Positions 17,947 to 26,740 of a DNA stretch of 64,000 bases are shown piece by piece; positions within the stretch are counted from its first letter, which is position 1, and the number at the start of each line of letters is the position of its first letter. The translations under genes and the position numbers were made by a program. The notes beneath the pieces were generated by a model. The model made no database searches, was not told the DNA's origin, and saw only the letters and a program-made list of their open reading frames with translations. The stretch lies in contig JAPOVQ010000025.1 in NCBI GenBank assembly GCA_026708035.1, forward strand, positions 160,204-224,203, written 5' to 3'. Source of the DNA: Chloroflexota bacterium. GTDB lineage: Bacteria > Chloroflexota > UBA11872.

Positions 17947-19277
17947 TGGCTGAACTGCCCGATCCCGCCGGCCTGCGCGAGTCCGCCACGTTTCCGCCCG
18001 AGACGATCGCCGAGATCCAGCGCGCGGCGTCCGAGGGGCTCTACGACATTCGCGGCTGGGGCGCCAAGCGGCGGCTTCCCACCTTTGACGACCTTCTCTT
18101 GCTGGGCGCCTCGCTGTCGCGCTACCCGCTGGAGGGCTATCGCGAGCGCTGCGACACCAACGTGACCCTGGGCACGCGCTTTGCCAAGCAGCCGATCGAG
18201 CTCAAGATTCCCGTCACCATCGCCGGGATGAGCTTCGGGTCGCTCAGCGCCAACGCCAAGGAGGCGCTCGGCCTGGCCGCCACCGAGATGGGCACCAGCA
18301 CCACCACCGGCGACGGCGGCATGACCGACGAGGAACGCGTGGCGTCAAAGACGCTGGTCTACCAGGTGCTGCCGTCGCGCTACGGCCTAAATCCCGATGA
18401 CCTGCGCCGCGCCGACGCCATCGAGATTGTCGTCGGCCAGGGCGCCAAGCCGGGCGGCGGCGGCATGCTGCTCGGGCTGAAGGTGAGCGACCGCGTGGCC
18501 GACATGCGCACGCTGCCGGCGGGCATCGACCAGCGCAGCGCCAGCCGGCATCCCGACTGGACCGGCCCCGACGACCTGACGATCAAGATCCGCGAGCTGC
18601 GCGAGATCACCGACTGGCAGAAGCCGATCTACGTGAAGATGGCGGCCACGCGCGTGCAATATGACGTCCAGCTGGCGGTCAAGGCCGGCGCGGACGTGAT
18701 CGTTCTGGACGGCATGCAGGGCGGCACCGGCGCGACGCAGGACGTCTTCATCGAGCACGTGGGCATCCCGACCCTGCCGGCGGTTCGACAGGCCACCGAC
18801 ACGCTGCAAGAGCTGGGCATGCATCGCAAAGTGCAGCTGGTGGTGTCGGGCGGGATTCGCAGCGGGGCCGACGTGGCCAAGGCGCTGGCGCTCGGCGCGG
18901 ACGCGGTGTCCATCGGCGTCGCCGCGCTCATTGCGCTCAACTGCAACCGCCCGCTGTACCTGGAGGACTACGCGGCGCTGGGCACCGCTCCCGGCTACTG
19001 TCACCACTGCCAGACCGGCCGCTGCCCGGTGGGCGTCACGACCCAGGATCCGGAGCTCGAGGCTCGGCTGGAGCCGAAGGCCGCGGCGCGGCGGGTGCGC
19101 AACTACCTGTCGACCATGGTGCTCGAAGCCCAAACCTTGGCGCGAGCCTGCGGCAAGTCGCACATGCTCAATCTCGAGCCGGAAGACCTCGTGGCGCTGA
19201 CCCCCGAGGCCGCGGCCATGGCCCGCGTGCCGCTGGCCGGCACGAATTGGATTCCAGGGCTCGGAGCCTCAGACTAA
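17946..19277 (+). CDS. mgsC: N-methylglutamate synthase subunit C (FMN- and Fe-S-binding glutamate synthase domain)
   Basis: This 443-residue protein corresponds to the FMN-binding synthase domain of glutamate synthase. Flavin-barrel features are PVTIAGMSFGSLSANAKEAL, GQGAKPGGGGMLLGLKV, DVIVLDGMQGGTGATQ and VSGGIRSGADVAKALALGADAV. The Cys cluster GYCHHCQTGRCPVGV should bind a 3Fe-4S centre. In the NMG pathway this subunit reduces the imine formed from methylamine and 2-oxoglutarate to N-methylglutamate. ATG 17946 is preferred to a TTG three bases earlier. It is last of the mgs trio, about 258 bp before gmaS. Confidence 0.88.
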   Translation: MAELPDPAGLRESATFPPETIAEIQRAASEGLYDIRGWGAKRRLPTFDDLLLLGASLSRYPLEGYRERCDTNVTLGTRFAKQPIELKIPVTIAGMSFGSLSANAKEALGLAATEMGTSTTTGDGGMTDEERVASKTLVYQVLPSRYGLNPDDLRRADAIEIVVGQGAKPGGGGMLLGLKVSDRVADMRTLPAGIDQRSASRHPDWTGPDDLTIKIRELREITDWQKPIYVKMAATRVQYDVQLAVKAGADVIVLDGMQGGTGATQDVFIEHVGIPTLPAVRQATDTLQELGMHRKVQLVVSGGIRSGADVAKALALGADAVSIGVAALIALNCNRPLYLEDYAALGTAPGYCHHCQTGRCPVGVTTQDPELEARLEPKAAARRVRNYLSTMVLEAQTLARACGKSHMLNLEPEDLVALTPEAAAMARVPLAGTNWIPGLGASD

Positions 19278-19360
19278 CCGCGTCCAGTCCAGGTGCCCGG
19301 CGGTAGTGCATCACTCGACTCATCGCCGGACAATCCTTCGCGTAGTCGCTCGCGTCCGAT

Positions 19361-19396
19361 CTCCTCTCCCTCGACGGGAGAGGGCCAGGGTGACGG
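19361..19396. repeat. family A palindromic repeat between mgsC and gmaS
   Basis: CTCCTCTCCCTCGACGGGAG followed by AGGGCCAGGGTGACGG is a family A hairpin in reverse orientation. It sits in the only sizeable gap of the NMG operon (19278-19535), which otherwise holds nothing recognisable. Confidence 0.65.
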
Positions 19397-19535
19397 TGCC
19401 GAGGCGTGGGGTGTCCGCTGCACACGTGCCGATGGAAACAGCAGAGCCCTCCACCGGTCCGGCACCGGGCGCGCGTTTCGCGCTACCGTAAGCCTCGATA
19501 TCCGGCCCGGCGCGTCTACGGAGATGGAGCATCGA

Positions 19536-20840
19536 ATGGACCACGATCTGGCGGCCATGGTTCGCGACAAGGGCATCAAATATCTGCTCTTCAGCTTCAC
19601 CGATCTGTTCGGCGTCATGCGCTCGAAGCTCGTGCCGGCCCATGCCGTCGAGGAGATGCAGGACGAGGGCGCCGGTTTCGCCGGCTTCGCCGCTCACCTC
19701 GACATGACGCCGGCCGATCCCGACCTGTGGGCCGTCCCCGATCCCGCCAGCCTCATCCAACTGCCGTGGGAACCCGAGCTCGGCTGGGTCGCGACCAACC
19801 TCGTGATGAACGATGCGCCGGTCGGCCATGCGCCGCGTGTGGTGCTCAGCCAAGCGATCGAGGCCGCCAAGGCCCGTGGATTCCAGCTGAAGTCGGGCGT
19901 TGAGTGCGAGTTTTTCATCCTTGAGGCGGACGGCTCGGGCATCGCGGACGGGCAGGACACCCAGGACAAACCCTGCTACGACCAGATGGCGCTGTTGCGA
20001 CGCTACGAGCTCATCCGCGAGATCTGCGACGTGATGAACGAGCTTGGCTGGGGGCCGTATCAAAACGACCACGAGGACGCCAACGGCCAGTTCGAGATGA
20101 ACTGGACCTACAGCGACGCGCTCACCACCGCCGACCGCCACGCCTTCTTCAAGTTCATGGTCCGTCACCTGGCCGAGAAGCACGGCTTGCGCGCCACCTT
20201 CATGCCCAAGCCGTTCACCCAGCTCACTGGGAGCGGCTGCCATGTCCACTTCTCGCTGTGGGACGCGGCGGGCGACACCAACGTATTCCTGGATGAAACC
20301 GAGGAGATGGGCCTCTCCGAGACGGCCTATCACTTCCTGGGCGGGGTGCTGCACGCCGCGCCGGCCCTGTGCGCCGTCACCAATCCCACGGTCAACAGCT
20401 ACAAGCGCCTGAACGCGCCGACCACCACCTCCGGCTCGACGTGGGCGCCCAACGCGATCAGCTACGCCGGCAACAACCGCACGCACATGGTGCGCATTCC
20501 CGACGCCGGCCGGCTCGAGACGCGTCTGCCCGACGGCGCCGCCAATCCCTATCTGCTGCAGGCCGCTCTGCTGGCCGCGGGGCTGGACGGCATCGAGCAG
20601 CGGCGCGACCCGGGCGAACGTCTCGACAACAACATGTACGAAGCCGGAGCGGACGTCGACATCCCCCGGCTGCCGTTGAACCTGCTCGACGCGCTGCGGA
20701 ACCTCGATGGCAGCCAGGAGATGCGCGCCGGGCTGGGCGATGAGCTGGTGAGCAGCTACGTGAGCCTGAAGATGGCCAATTGGCACGACTTCATGGGGCA
20801 CACCAGCGAGTGGGAGCGCGCCAACACGCTGGACATCTAG
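19536..20840 (+). CDS. gmaS: gamma-glutamylmethylamide synthetase (GlnT/GmaS-type glutamine synthetase)
   Basis: This 434-residue member of the glutamine synthetase superfamily should ligate methylamine to glutamate with ATP. Key parts are the N-terminal DKGIKYLLFSFTDLFGVMR, SGVECEFFI (metal-binding Glu), GQFEMNWTYSDALTTADRH, TGSGCHVHFSLWD and NAISYAGNNRTHMVRIPDAGRLETR. The spacing and short C-terminus match the GlnT/GmaS group rather than housekeeping GlnA. I favour ATG 19536, since GGAG lies six bases upstream; ATG 19524 is possible. An open frame to 19293 runs through a repeat and is not part of the gene. It is last of the NMG cluster. Confidence 0.87.
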   Translation: MDHDLAAMVRDKGIKYLLFSFTDLFGVMRSKLVPAHAVEEMQDEGAGFAGFAAHLDMTPADPDLWAVPDPASLIQLPWEPELGWVATNLVMNDAPVGHAPRVVLSQAIEAAKARGFQLKSGVECEFFILEADGSGIADGQDTQDKPCYDQMALLRRYELIREICDVMNELGWGPYQNDHEDANGQFEMNWTYSDALTTADRHAFFKFMVRHLAEKHGLRATFMPKPFTQLTGSGCHVHFSLWDAAGDTNVFLDETEEMGLSETAYHFLGGVLHAAPALCAVTNPTVNSYKRLNAPTTTSGSTWAPNAISYAGNNRTHMVRIPDAGRLETRLPDGAANPYLLQAALLAAGLDGIEQRRDPGERLDNNMYEAGADVDIPRLPLNLLDALRNLDGSQEMRAGLGDELVSSYVSLKMANWHDFMGHTSEWERANTLDI

Positions 20841-20861
20841 GAATTCGCTCGCCAGACCCCT

Positions 20862-20954
20862 CCGTCACTCCGGCGAAGGCCGGAATCCAGTCCGGTCGAA
20901 TCTGGAAGCGCACCGGATGCATGTCGTCGGGCGGGTCTCAGACCCGCCCCTACA
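20862..20954. repeat. family B plus family C repeats after gmaS
   Basis: A family B element (20862-20890, CCGTCACTCCGGCGAAGGCC then GGAATCCAG) is followed by a family C element (20929-20954, GGGCGGGTCTCAGACCCGCCC plus CTAC). Both are palindromic. They sit between the convergent ends of gmaS and the glycosidase-like gene, where they could also serve as transcript ends. Confidence 0.75.
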
Positions 20955-20996
20955 CCACTTCTTCAGGCCTTTCATGGATTCTGCCGGGTCTCCGCT

Positions 20997-22763
20997 TTAG
21001 CCCGGCGTCACGTAGTCCAGGTTCCAGTCGCCAAGGGTTCGCAGCGGCGCGACAGGCGGGTCGATGTTCGGTTCGCCCGCGGCTCGCCAGGCGTCGATTT
21101 CCTCGCGGTGCCCCAGTCGGCGCAACGCGTTCCACATGGCGCCGTAGTGGGCCCGACCACCGCCGCCCGCCGCGTCCCAGAAGAACATGTGCTCCGCCCC
21201 GGCGTCATAGATGTCCGCGGCCCGGCGGCGCAGGTCGCCTGGGGGCATGTGCCGCGGCATCACGTTCGGCGCCAGCGTGACCGGCGTTCCCCGCACGAGA
21301 TCCGCGAAGAACCGCAGCGAGGCCGGGTCGGTCCAGGCCGGCGTCGTGCTGTCGAGGTTCGGCTCGGAGGTATAGGGAATGATCGTGTCGACCAGGCCCT
21401 GCGCCACCCACTGACGCAGGTCGATGGCGTTCTCCAGGTTCTCGGCGTCGCTGCTCAGCACCACCGCCGACACGTGGAACGGTTCCGAACGCCCCTGAGC
21501 GGCGGCGGTCTCGTCCAGCATTTGCCGCACCTCGCGCATGAACTGGGTCAGGACCTCGGCGCGAAAGTGCAGCCAGCGCGGATCCAGGGGATCCAGCGCG
21601 CGAGGGTCCTGACCGAATCGCCGCTTGAATTCCTCGACGAGGGGCGGCTCGTACTCGACCAGCGGCGGACGGCGGCAGTACAGCAGGCATACGCCGTCGA
21701 TCGGGCGCCGGCACATCTCGCGTAATAGCCCGACCACGTTCGCGCGCACTTCGGGATAGGTGTAGGCCAGGCGAGGCGTTAGCCCACCCTCGCGGTTGAC
21801 GCCGCGCCACTCCGGGTGGCGCTCGTAGACGCTGTTGCCCCAGTTGAAGTGGTCGTAGGGCGGCGGAAAGCGGAATCCCGCCACGCGGTAGGCCGCGTGC
21901 ACCTCCAGGCCGATCTCGTGCGCGTACGCGGCCGCCACGTCGAACGGATCGATGTCCTGCTCGCGCAGCACGCGGCGGCTCTCGACGTGCAAGCGGTCGA
22001 AGACTCGGGCGAAGTCGCCCAACCCGTCGAAGGTGGCTTCGCGCCCCAGTTCGGTGTGGGAAAACATCAAGTCGCCGCGACCGACCTCCCAGTAGAGCCG
22101 TGAGAAGTCGGTGTCGCGGTAGGGCTCGATCTCGCGCTGGATGTCGCGCGCCGAGGTGAGGCGCCAGAGGCCCAGGGGACCGTTGGCGTCCTGGTGTGCG
22201 AACAACCGCCGCGTGTCGCGCCGCGCGTGGTCCGCCTCGACGCTGGCAATCTCGGAGGCGCCCAGCGGCACCAGCTTGACATAAGCCACCCGCGCCGCCC
22301 CGCACTGCACGGAGCCGGGTCCGTCGCCGGGCGCCATCCGCGCCGTGACTTGGCCGAGGACCAGCGTGCGCCCGGTCAGGTCGGCGGCCTTCCAATACAT
22401 CTCGACCAGCGACTCGGGGGTCCTGCGGTCCGGTGGCAGCTTCAGCAGCGTGGGCACGGTCTCGTCGCTCAGTCGGACCTCCAGTTCGAGGCCGCCGCCT
22501 TCCTCGACCGTGCGCGCGGGCATCACGCCGATCGATACCGAATGCCAGCCGTCGACATCGAGCGGCACGTGGATATCCGGCGCCGCCGTCTCCGGCCCCG
22601 CCAGGAGCATCACGCCGTCGAAGCCGCCGGCCGTGTAGCTGAGCGTGCGCCAGTGCTTGCGCTGGGGCGTGGGCGACAGCGCGTCCGCCGGGCGGCACCG
22701 TGACAGATCGGTCAGGTAGATCGACTCCGCGGTCAACGCGCAATCGGCAATGCCCTCACGCAT
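20997..22763 (-). CDS. glycoside-hydrolase-like TIM-barrel protein
   Basis: This 588-residue protein has a beta-rich N-terminal third (about 1-190) and a larger part resembling family-10-type or putative glycosyl-hydrolase barrels. Visible segments are RPIDGVCLLYCRRPPLVEYEPP, then FHVSAVVLSSDAENLENAID, QGLVDTIIPYTSEPN, and DIYDAGAEHMFFWDAA near the end. There is no signal peptide, so it should be cytosolic. The ATG at 22763 overlaps the stop of the DapA-like gene by 8 bp, so the two are translationally coupled. Catalytic residues cannot be assigned; carbohydrate processing is an inference from fold and neighbour. Confidence 0.6.
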   Translation of the reverse strand: MREGIADCALTAESIYLTDLSRCRPADALSPTPQRKHWRTLSYTAGGFDGVMLLAGPETAAPDIHVPLDVDGWHSVSIGVMPARTVEEGGGLELEVRLSDETVPTLLKLPPDRRTPESLVEMYWKAADLTGRTLVLGQVTARMAPGDGPGSVQCGAARVAYVKLVPLGASEIASVEADHARRDTRRLFAHQDANGPLGLWRLTSARDIQREIEPYRDTDFSRLYWEVGRGDLMFSHTELGREATFDGLGDFARVFDRLHVESRRVLREQDIDPFDVAAAYAHEIGLEVHAAYRVAGFRFPPPYDHFNWGNSVYERHPEWRGVNREGGLTPRLAYTYPEVRANVVGLLREMCRRPIDGVCLLYCRRPPLVEYEPPLVEEFKRRFGQDPRALDPLDPRWLHFRAEVLTQFMREVRQMLDETAAAQGRSEPFHVSAVVLSSDAENLENAIDLRQWVAQGLVDTIIPYTSEPNLDSTTPAWTDPASLRFFADLVRGTPVTLAPNVMPRHMPPGDLRRRAADIYDAGAEHMFFWDAAGGGGRAHYGAMWNALRRLGHREEIDAWRAAGEPNIDPPVAPLRTLGDWNLDYVTPG

Positions 22764-23661
22764 TGGGCAGCGGCCACTCCAGCCCTTCGAGGAATTCGCG
22801 CAGCGCCGCCATCTCCGCGTCGCTCGGATTCGGCGCGGGCGAGCGGCGCCAGCGCGGCGCCGTGCCGAACAGCTCCGGCAGGGCGTGCCGCACCAGCCCG
22901 TCCCAGCCGCAGGTGGTCGCCGCGGCATAGTCGCGCAGCGGCAGCTCCCAGCGCGTCACGAGCCGCCAGGCAATCGCTAAATCGTTCGCGCGAATGGCCG
23001 CCCAGTAGTCGAACGCCGGGTCAGGAAGACTGCACACGAAGTAGTCGAGCCACGCTGGGCACCACTCGTGGGACGCCAGGATATGGTGTCGCCTGAGGCC
23101 GCCGCCGCCGGCCACCGTCCAGCGGTCGCCCCAGCGCATGCCCATCTCATGCGCGTAGTCAAGCGACGCGTCCTCCTTGAAGGCGCAGACCCCCGGCACG
23201 GACGCGAGGGCTTCGCAGGTGGCGAACGGCACGTCGCCCACCAGCATCACCGGAATCTCGTCGGCGACCGCCGTGTAGTAAGCGGCCAGCGATTCCGGCG
23301 TGCCCGGCATGGCGATGGGGGGCCGCACCATGTACAGGTCGAACCCCATCTCGCGCACGCGGCGTCCAAACTCGACGCACTTCGGCAGCCCCCACATGTT
23401 GTCGCAGGCCACGGTCAAGGCTCGGCCCGCCACGTCACGCGCCACTGCGGCATGCACGTCGGTCACCTCGTCGTCGGTGAGCAGCGACATGAGGCTGTTG
23501 CCCCAGGTGAGCATCACCACGCCGCAGCCCGCGTCCAGCGACCGATCGATCATGCGCGTCAGCGCGGCGTAGTCGATCCGCCCGTCTTCGCTGAACGCCA
23601 CCGGGACCGAGTTGATCGGCCCGCGCAACCGCTCGCGAATCTCGGACTGCCGCGAATTCAC
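22756..23661 (-). CDS. dihydrodipicolinate synthase (DapA) family aldolase/lyase
   Basis: This protein of about 301 residues belongs to the DapA/NAL family of Schiff-base class I aldolases. Visible parts are GPINSVPVAFSEDGRIDYAALTRMIDRSLDAGC at the start, MVRPPIAMPGTPESLAAYYTAVADEIPVML in the middle, and VCAFKEDASLDY, whose Lys is the probable Schiff-base residue. The start is unsure: GTG 23661 fits the family N-terminus but lacks a ribosome site, and the frame is open to 23760. Many family members cleave 2-keto-3-deoxy sugar acids. Coupling to a glycosidase-like gene suggests sugar catabolism rather than lysine synthesis. Confidence 0.75.
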   Translation of the reverse strand: MNSRQSEIRERLRGPINSVPVAFSEDGRIDYAALTRMIDRSLDAGCGVVMLTWGNSLMSLLTDDEVTDVHAAVARDVAGRALTVACDNMWGLPKCVEFGRRVREMGFDLYMVRPPIAMPGTPESLAAYYTAVADEIPVMLVGDVPFATCEALASVPGVCAFKEDASLDYAHEMGMRWGDRWTVAGGGGLRRHHILASHEWCPAWLDYFVCSLPDPAFDYWAAIRANDLAIAWRLVTRWELPLRDYAAATTCGWDGLVRHALPELFGTAPRWRRSPAPNPSDAEMAALREFLEGLEWPLPNA

Positions 23662-23761
23662 GCGACGAACATCCGTTGCCTCCCGTCGGCGGCAGCCGCC
23701 GGGGCAGCATGAGAGCGGTTCATGAGAAGCACTGTACGCCCTGGTCGACCCGGCCGGCACT

Positions 23762-23971
23762 CGGCGCCGCGCGCGGCGTCTCGCAGGAGCGGCGGCTGCT
23801 AGGTAGACTCATGCCCCATGACGCTTCTGCCCTCGTTTTCAAGCGCACTGCGCGTTTGTGAATGCTCCGATCCGGCTTGTCCGTGATGGGTAGTGGCATG
23901 GTCCCGAGCGGGTCGCTTCGCGCCGGCAACCTGAAGCCGGAATGCTCTGCCCGACACGGAGCGCCGCTCCG
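23762..23971. other. divergent intergenic region without a recognisable gene
   Basis: The stretch separates the minus-strand DapA-like gene from the plus-strand isomerase-like gene. I see no supported ORF, repeat or RNA in it. It presumably holds the promoters of both. Confidence 0.4.
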
Positions 23972-24763
23972 ATGAAGCTGGCCTGCATGACCAGCGTGTT
24001 CGCCGGCGATCCCATCGAGACGGCCGTCGTCAAAATCGCCGAGGCCGGCTATCGCTTCGTGGAGCTATCTTCGGTCCATTGCGACTACAACACCATGACC
24101 AATGCACTGATCGACAACGTGGCGCACGAGATTTCCCGCACCGGCCTGGAGGTCGTGGCCTACTACCCGGCCGACGCCGAGGAGAACTGGACCCGCATGC
24201 CGCGCATGTTCGAGGTCGCGTCCCGGCTCGGAGCGAGCCGCGTGGTGGCGGAATGCGCCAATCTCAGCAAGGCCCGCGAGCTCGAGCCGCTGTGCCAGAA
24301 GTTCCAGATCGATCTCGCCATCGCCAACCAGTGGCCCTACCCCTTCGGCCGCCCGTCGGACTACTCGGGGCTGAACGGCTCGGTCGGTTCGCGCATCGGC
24401 GCGGGTCCGGACACCGGATGGTTCGCGGCGGGCGGTCAGGACCCCGCCGAGCTGTTTGATATTGCCGGCGACCGCATCAAGGTGGTGCACCTCAAGGACG
24501 TGGCCGCGGAGGGCGAATACTGCCCGGTGGACCTGGGCGACGGCGTCGCCCCGTTGGCGCCGTTCATGGCGGGTCTCGCCGAGCAGGGTTTCGAAGGCCC
24601 ACTGACCGTCGCGCGCGATCCCGGCATGCGTATCACGTTCGATATCGGGATCTTCGGCGACGCCACCTATGAAGTGCACGAGGAAGCCGTGCCGGACGAC
24701 GAGGTCATGCAATCGCTGCGCCAGGCGCGGACCTGGGCGTTGGAGCACGGCGCGGTCGAGTAG
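23972..24763 (+). CDS. sugar phosphate isomerase/epimerase-like TIM-barrel protein
   Basis: This 263-residue protein resembles the xylose-isomerase-like TIM barrel family (AP_endonuc_2). Visible features are the MKLACMTSVFAGDPIETAVVKIAEAGYRFVEL start, SRVVAECANL, the FDIAGDRIKVVHLKDV strand with metal-binding His, and the late GFEGPLTVARDPGM. ATG 23972 follows GGAG ten bases upstream; an earlier in-frame ATG at 23942 gives a Pro/Arg leader unlike the family. Family members isomerise or epimerise sugars and inositols; substrate unknown. Confidence 0.75.
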   Translation: MKLACMTSVFAGDPIETAVVKIAEAGYRFVELSSVHCDYNTMTNALIDNVAHEISRTGLEVVAYYPADAEENWTRMPRMFEVASRLGASRVVAECANLSKARELEPLCQKFQIDLAIANQWPYPFGRPSDYSGLNGSVGSRIGAGPDTGWFAAGGQDPAELFDIAGDRIKVVHLKDVAAEGEYCPVDLGDGVAPLAPFMAGLAEQGFEGPLTVARDPGMRITFDIGIFGDATYEVHEEAVPDDEVMQSLRQARTWALEHGAVE

Positions 24764-24848
24764 CGCCCCCGAAGCTTCGGCTTCCGCCGGCTCATCGAAT
24801 CGCCCGCCATTGCCCCGACTCCGCCGCCGCCCGATAATTCAAGCATCG

Positions 24849-24921
24849 GCGGGGGTAGCTCAGTTGGCAGAGCGCTAGCCTTCCAAGCTGGATGTCGCGG
24901 GTTCGAGCCCCGTCCCCCGCT
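24849..24921 (+). tRNA. tRNA-Gly (anticodon TCC)
   Basis: A complete cloverleaf is visible. The acceptor GCGGGGG (24849-24855) pairs with CCCCCGC (24914-24920). The D-arm is GCTC...GAGC. The anticodon stem CTAGC/GCTGG flanks the loop CTTCCAA with anticodon TCC. The T-arm is GCGGG-TTCGAGC-CCCGT, with a G-U pair. The discriminator base is T and no CCA is encoded. It reads GGA glycine codons. Confidence 0.95.
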
Positions 24922-25242
24922 CCTAACGGGCGTAGATCGGCGACTTCGGCCAGGCTGTGGCGCTTCGCGATGGCTTGGCGGCGCCGTGCTGGGCTACTCA
25001 GTTGTCTGCGAGTCGCAGTTCCTGTTCAGCGCACTCTGCGACCGCTCATCGCGCGTCCGGTCTGTGCTAAAAGTGGCTTTGGCGACCTAAGTTGAGGTTG
25101 CCCTGACGGTGAATTCCCGATGTTTCCGCAGACGACGCCGGCTCGTCGACGCCAACGCGGCTCTGGCGGTCGGGTTCGTCCATAGCTGGATCCGCCCATT
25201 GATTCTGGCGTCCATGTTCGCTCGAGCAGGAGGGAGCCTACC
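24922..25242. other. intergenic region after tRNA-Gly
   Basis: No supported gene, RNA or repeat is visible in these 321 bp. Codon-like structure is lacking and the short ORFs have no family resemblance. The right end carries the strong ribosome site of the hydrolase gene. Confidence 0.4.
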
Positions 25243-26169
25243 GTGAAAGGGTCTCTCGCAGCCGTCTGGGAGATTCCAAAGCCGTTGTCGGTTCATCCAG
25301 TCCAGGTGGACGACGACGCCGTGATCATGCTGCGACGCCACGGAAACCCGGATGGCCCCAGGCTGGTGCTGAGCCACGGTAACGGCCTTGCCATTGACCT
25401 CTACTATGCGTTTTGGTCGCTTCTGAGCCGCGATTTCGACTTGCTTGTCCACGACCTGCGGAATCACGGTTGGAACAACGTCGGCGCCCAGTCGGACCAC
25501 CGCGTCGGCACCTTTGCACGAGACCACGACCGCATTCGTGAGGCGATCGGCCGTCGCTATGGCGAGAAACCGACCGTTGGCGTGTTTCACTCCATTTCAG
25601 CCCTGGCATGCCTTCATGCGCCGTCGCGGGGAGACGGCTACTCCGCCTTGGTGCTATTCGCCCCGCCCCTCTGCAACCGTGGCTCCAAGTACCGGGCGTT
25701 CGAATCGCGGGCAAAGAGCACAGCCGACATGCTCAGGCGGAGGACACAATGGTTCCGGTCCAGGGAAGAGCTGGCGGAACTTCATACCTATTTGCCCTAT
25801 TTTCGGCGGGCCGTTCCGGGAGTCTTCGAACTTGTGGCAAGAACGACCCTCAAGAAGTCTGCGACCGGCCAGGGGTTTGAGCTCCGCTGTCCCGCCGAGT
25901 TCGAGGCGCAGATCTGGGACCATGCCTCAACGTATGCGGTGACCGTCGATTTCGGCGCCATGCGGTGTCCGGTCAAGACCGTAGCCGCAGACCCCGCCGC
26001 AGAGGAGCCGAGCGACCCGTCGTTCGACTACGGGAACGCGGACGTGGACCATGAGTTCATTCCCGACACGACACATTTCCTGCAACTCGAAAAACCGCAG
26101 GAGTGTGCGGTGGCCGTGCGGAGGTTTCTGACGCAGGTGGGAATCCTGGAGAATCAACTGTCTCCGTGA
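25243..26169 (+). CDS. alpha/beta hydrolase
   Basis: This 308-residue alpha/beta hydrolase is probably cytosolic. The oxyanion-hole motif is LVLSHGNGLAID (residues 41-52). The nucleophile elbow is VGVFHSISAL, with Ser117 as the likely nucleophile; the usual glycines two before and two after it are Phe and Ser, which is unusual. The late DTTHFLQLEKPQE supplies the catalytic His. Start GTG 25243 has GGAGGGAG at a good distance. Substrate unknown. It is a lone gene downstream of the tRNA. Confidence 0.82.
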   Translation: MKGSLAAVWEIPKPLSVHPVQVDDDAVIMLRRHGNPDGPRLVLSHGNGLAIDLYYAFWSLLSRDFDLLVHDLRNHGWNNVGAQSDHRVGTFARDHDRIREAIGRRYGEKPTVGVFHSISALACLHAPSRGDGYSALVLFAPPLCNRGSKYRAFESRAKSTADMLRRRTQWFRSREELAELHTYLPYFRRAVPGVFELVARTTLKKSATGQGFELRCPAEFEAQIWDHASTYAVTVDFGAMRCPVKTVAADPAAEEPSDPSFDYGNADVDHEFIPDTTHFLQLEKPQECAVAVRRFLTQVGILENQLSP

Positions 26170-26740
26170 GACCCACTTCCCCCACTTCGTAGCTACGGAT
26201 GCCCCATGACCGTGGAAGGACCCCAGGAATCGAATTGCTTACTCCCACGTGATCCACGGGTCATTTGAACGCATGGCCTCAGCGAATACGGAACCTTCGC
26301 TCGGCAAGCTGGAGTACTCGCACCTCAATGGACGCTGAAAGGCGTGCAACCGGATGCAACTAGCCGGATGCGTCTCCCAGACGCGTCCGATGCCGGCCAC
26401 GGGACGACGACCAGTCAGCCGTTGCCGCGGCTCGGACGACTGCACCGCGTCGACCGCGAACCGGACCAAGACTTACCGAGAAAGCGCCGACAATCCGGCA
26501 AGGTTGACGTGGTCCGAATGCTCGGCCCCAATCTCTTGAGGTCACATGCACGCGTCGGCGTGGAAATGAGTCTCCTCCGAGGGAACACCTTGCCGAATGG
26601 AGACACCGTCGCGGTAGCGGGCCGTCCTGCTACGATCGCGCGCCGTCGAGGCTTGTCCCGTGGCGAATGCCGCGGGCAAAGCTTCCGGAAGACGGAATAG
26701 TGCCGGCGAGCGGCGGAATAGACACTTCAAAGTGAGATCC
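26170..26740. other. 571-bp region with no supported gene
   Basis: Short ORFs exist on both strands, but none has family-like sequence. A minus-strand ORF ending at 26239 finishes in EAMRSNDPWITWE, weakly reminiscent of acetyltransferase N-termini, and may be gene debris. The right end must hold the promoter of the M16 peptidase gene. Confidence 0.35.

Noticed and set aside
19320..20801. Minus-strand open frame of 493 codons opposite gmaS
   Set aside because: It mirrors the reading frame of the glutamine-synthetase-family gene and has no domain-like sequence.
24892..25095. Short plus-strand ORF overlapping the tRNA-Gly 3' end
   Set aside because: It begins inside the tRNA gene and has no coding-like features.
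26344..26700. Plus-strand 118-codon open frame before the M16 gene
   Set aside because: No start context, no family resemblance and Arg-rich shadow-like composition. I left the region as intergenic.
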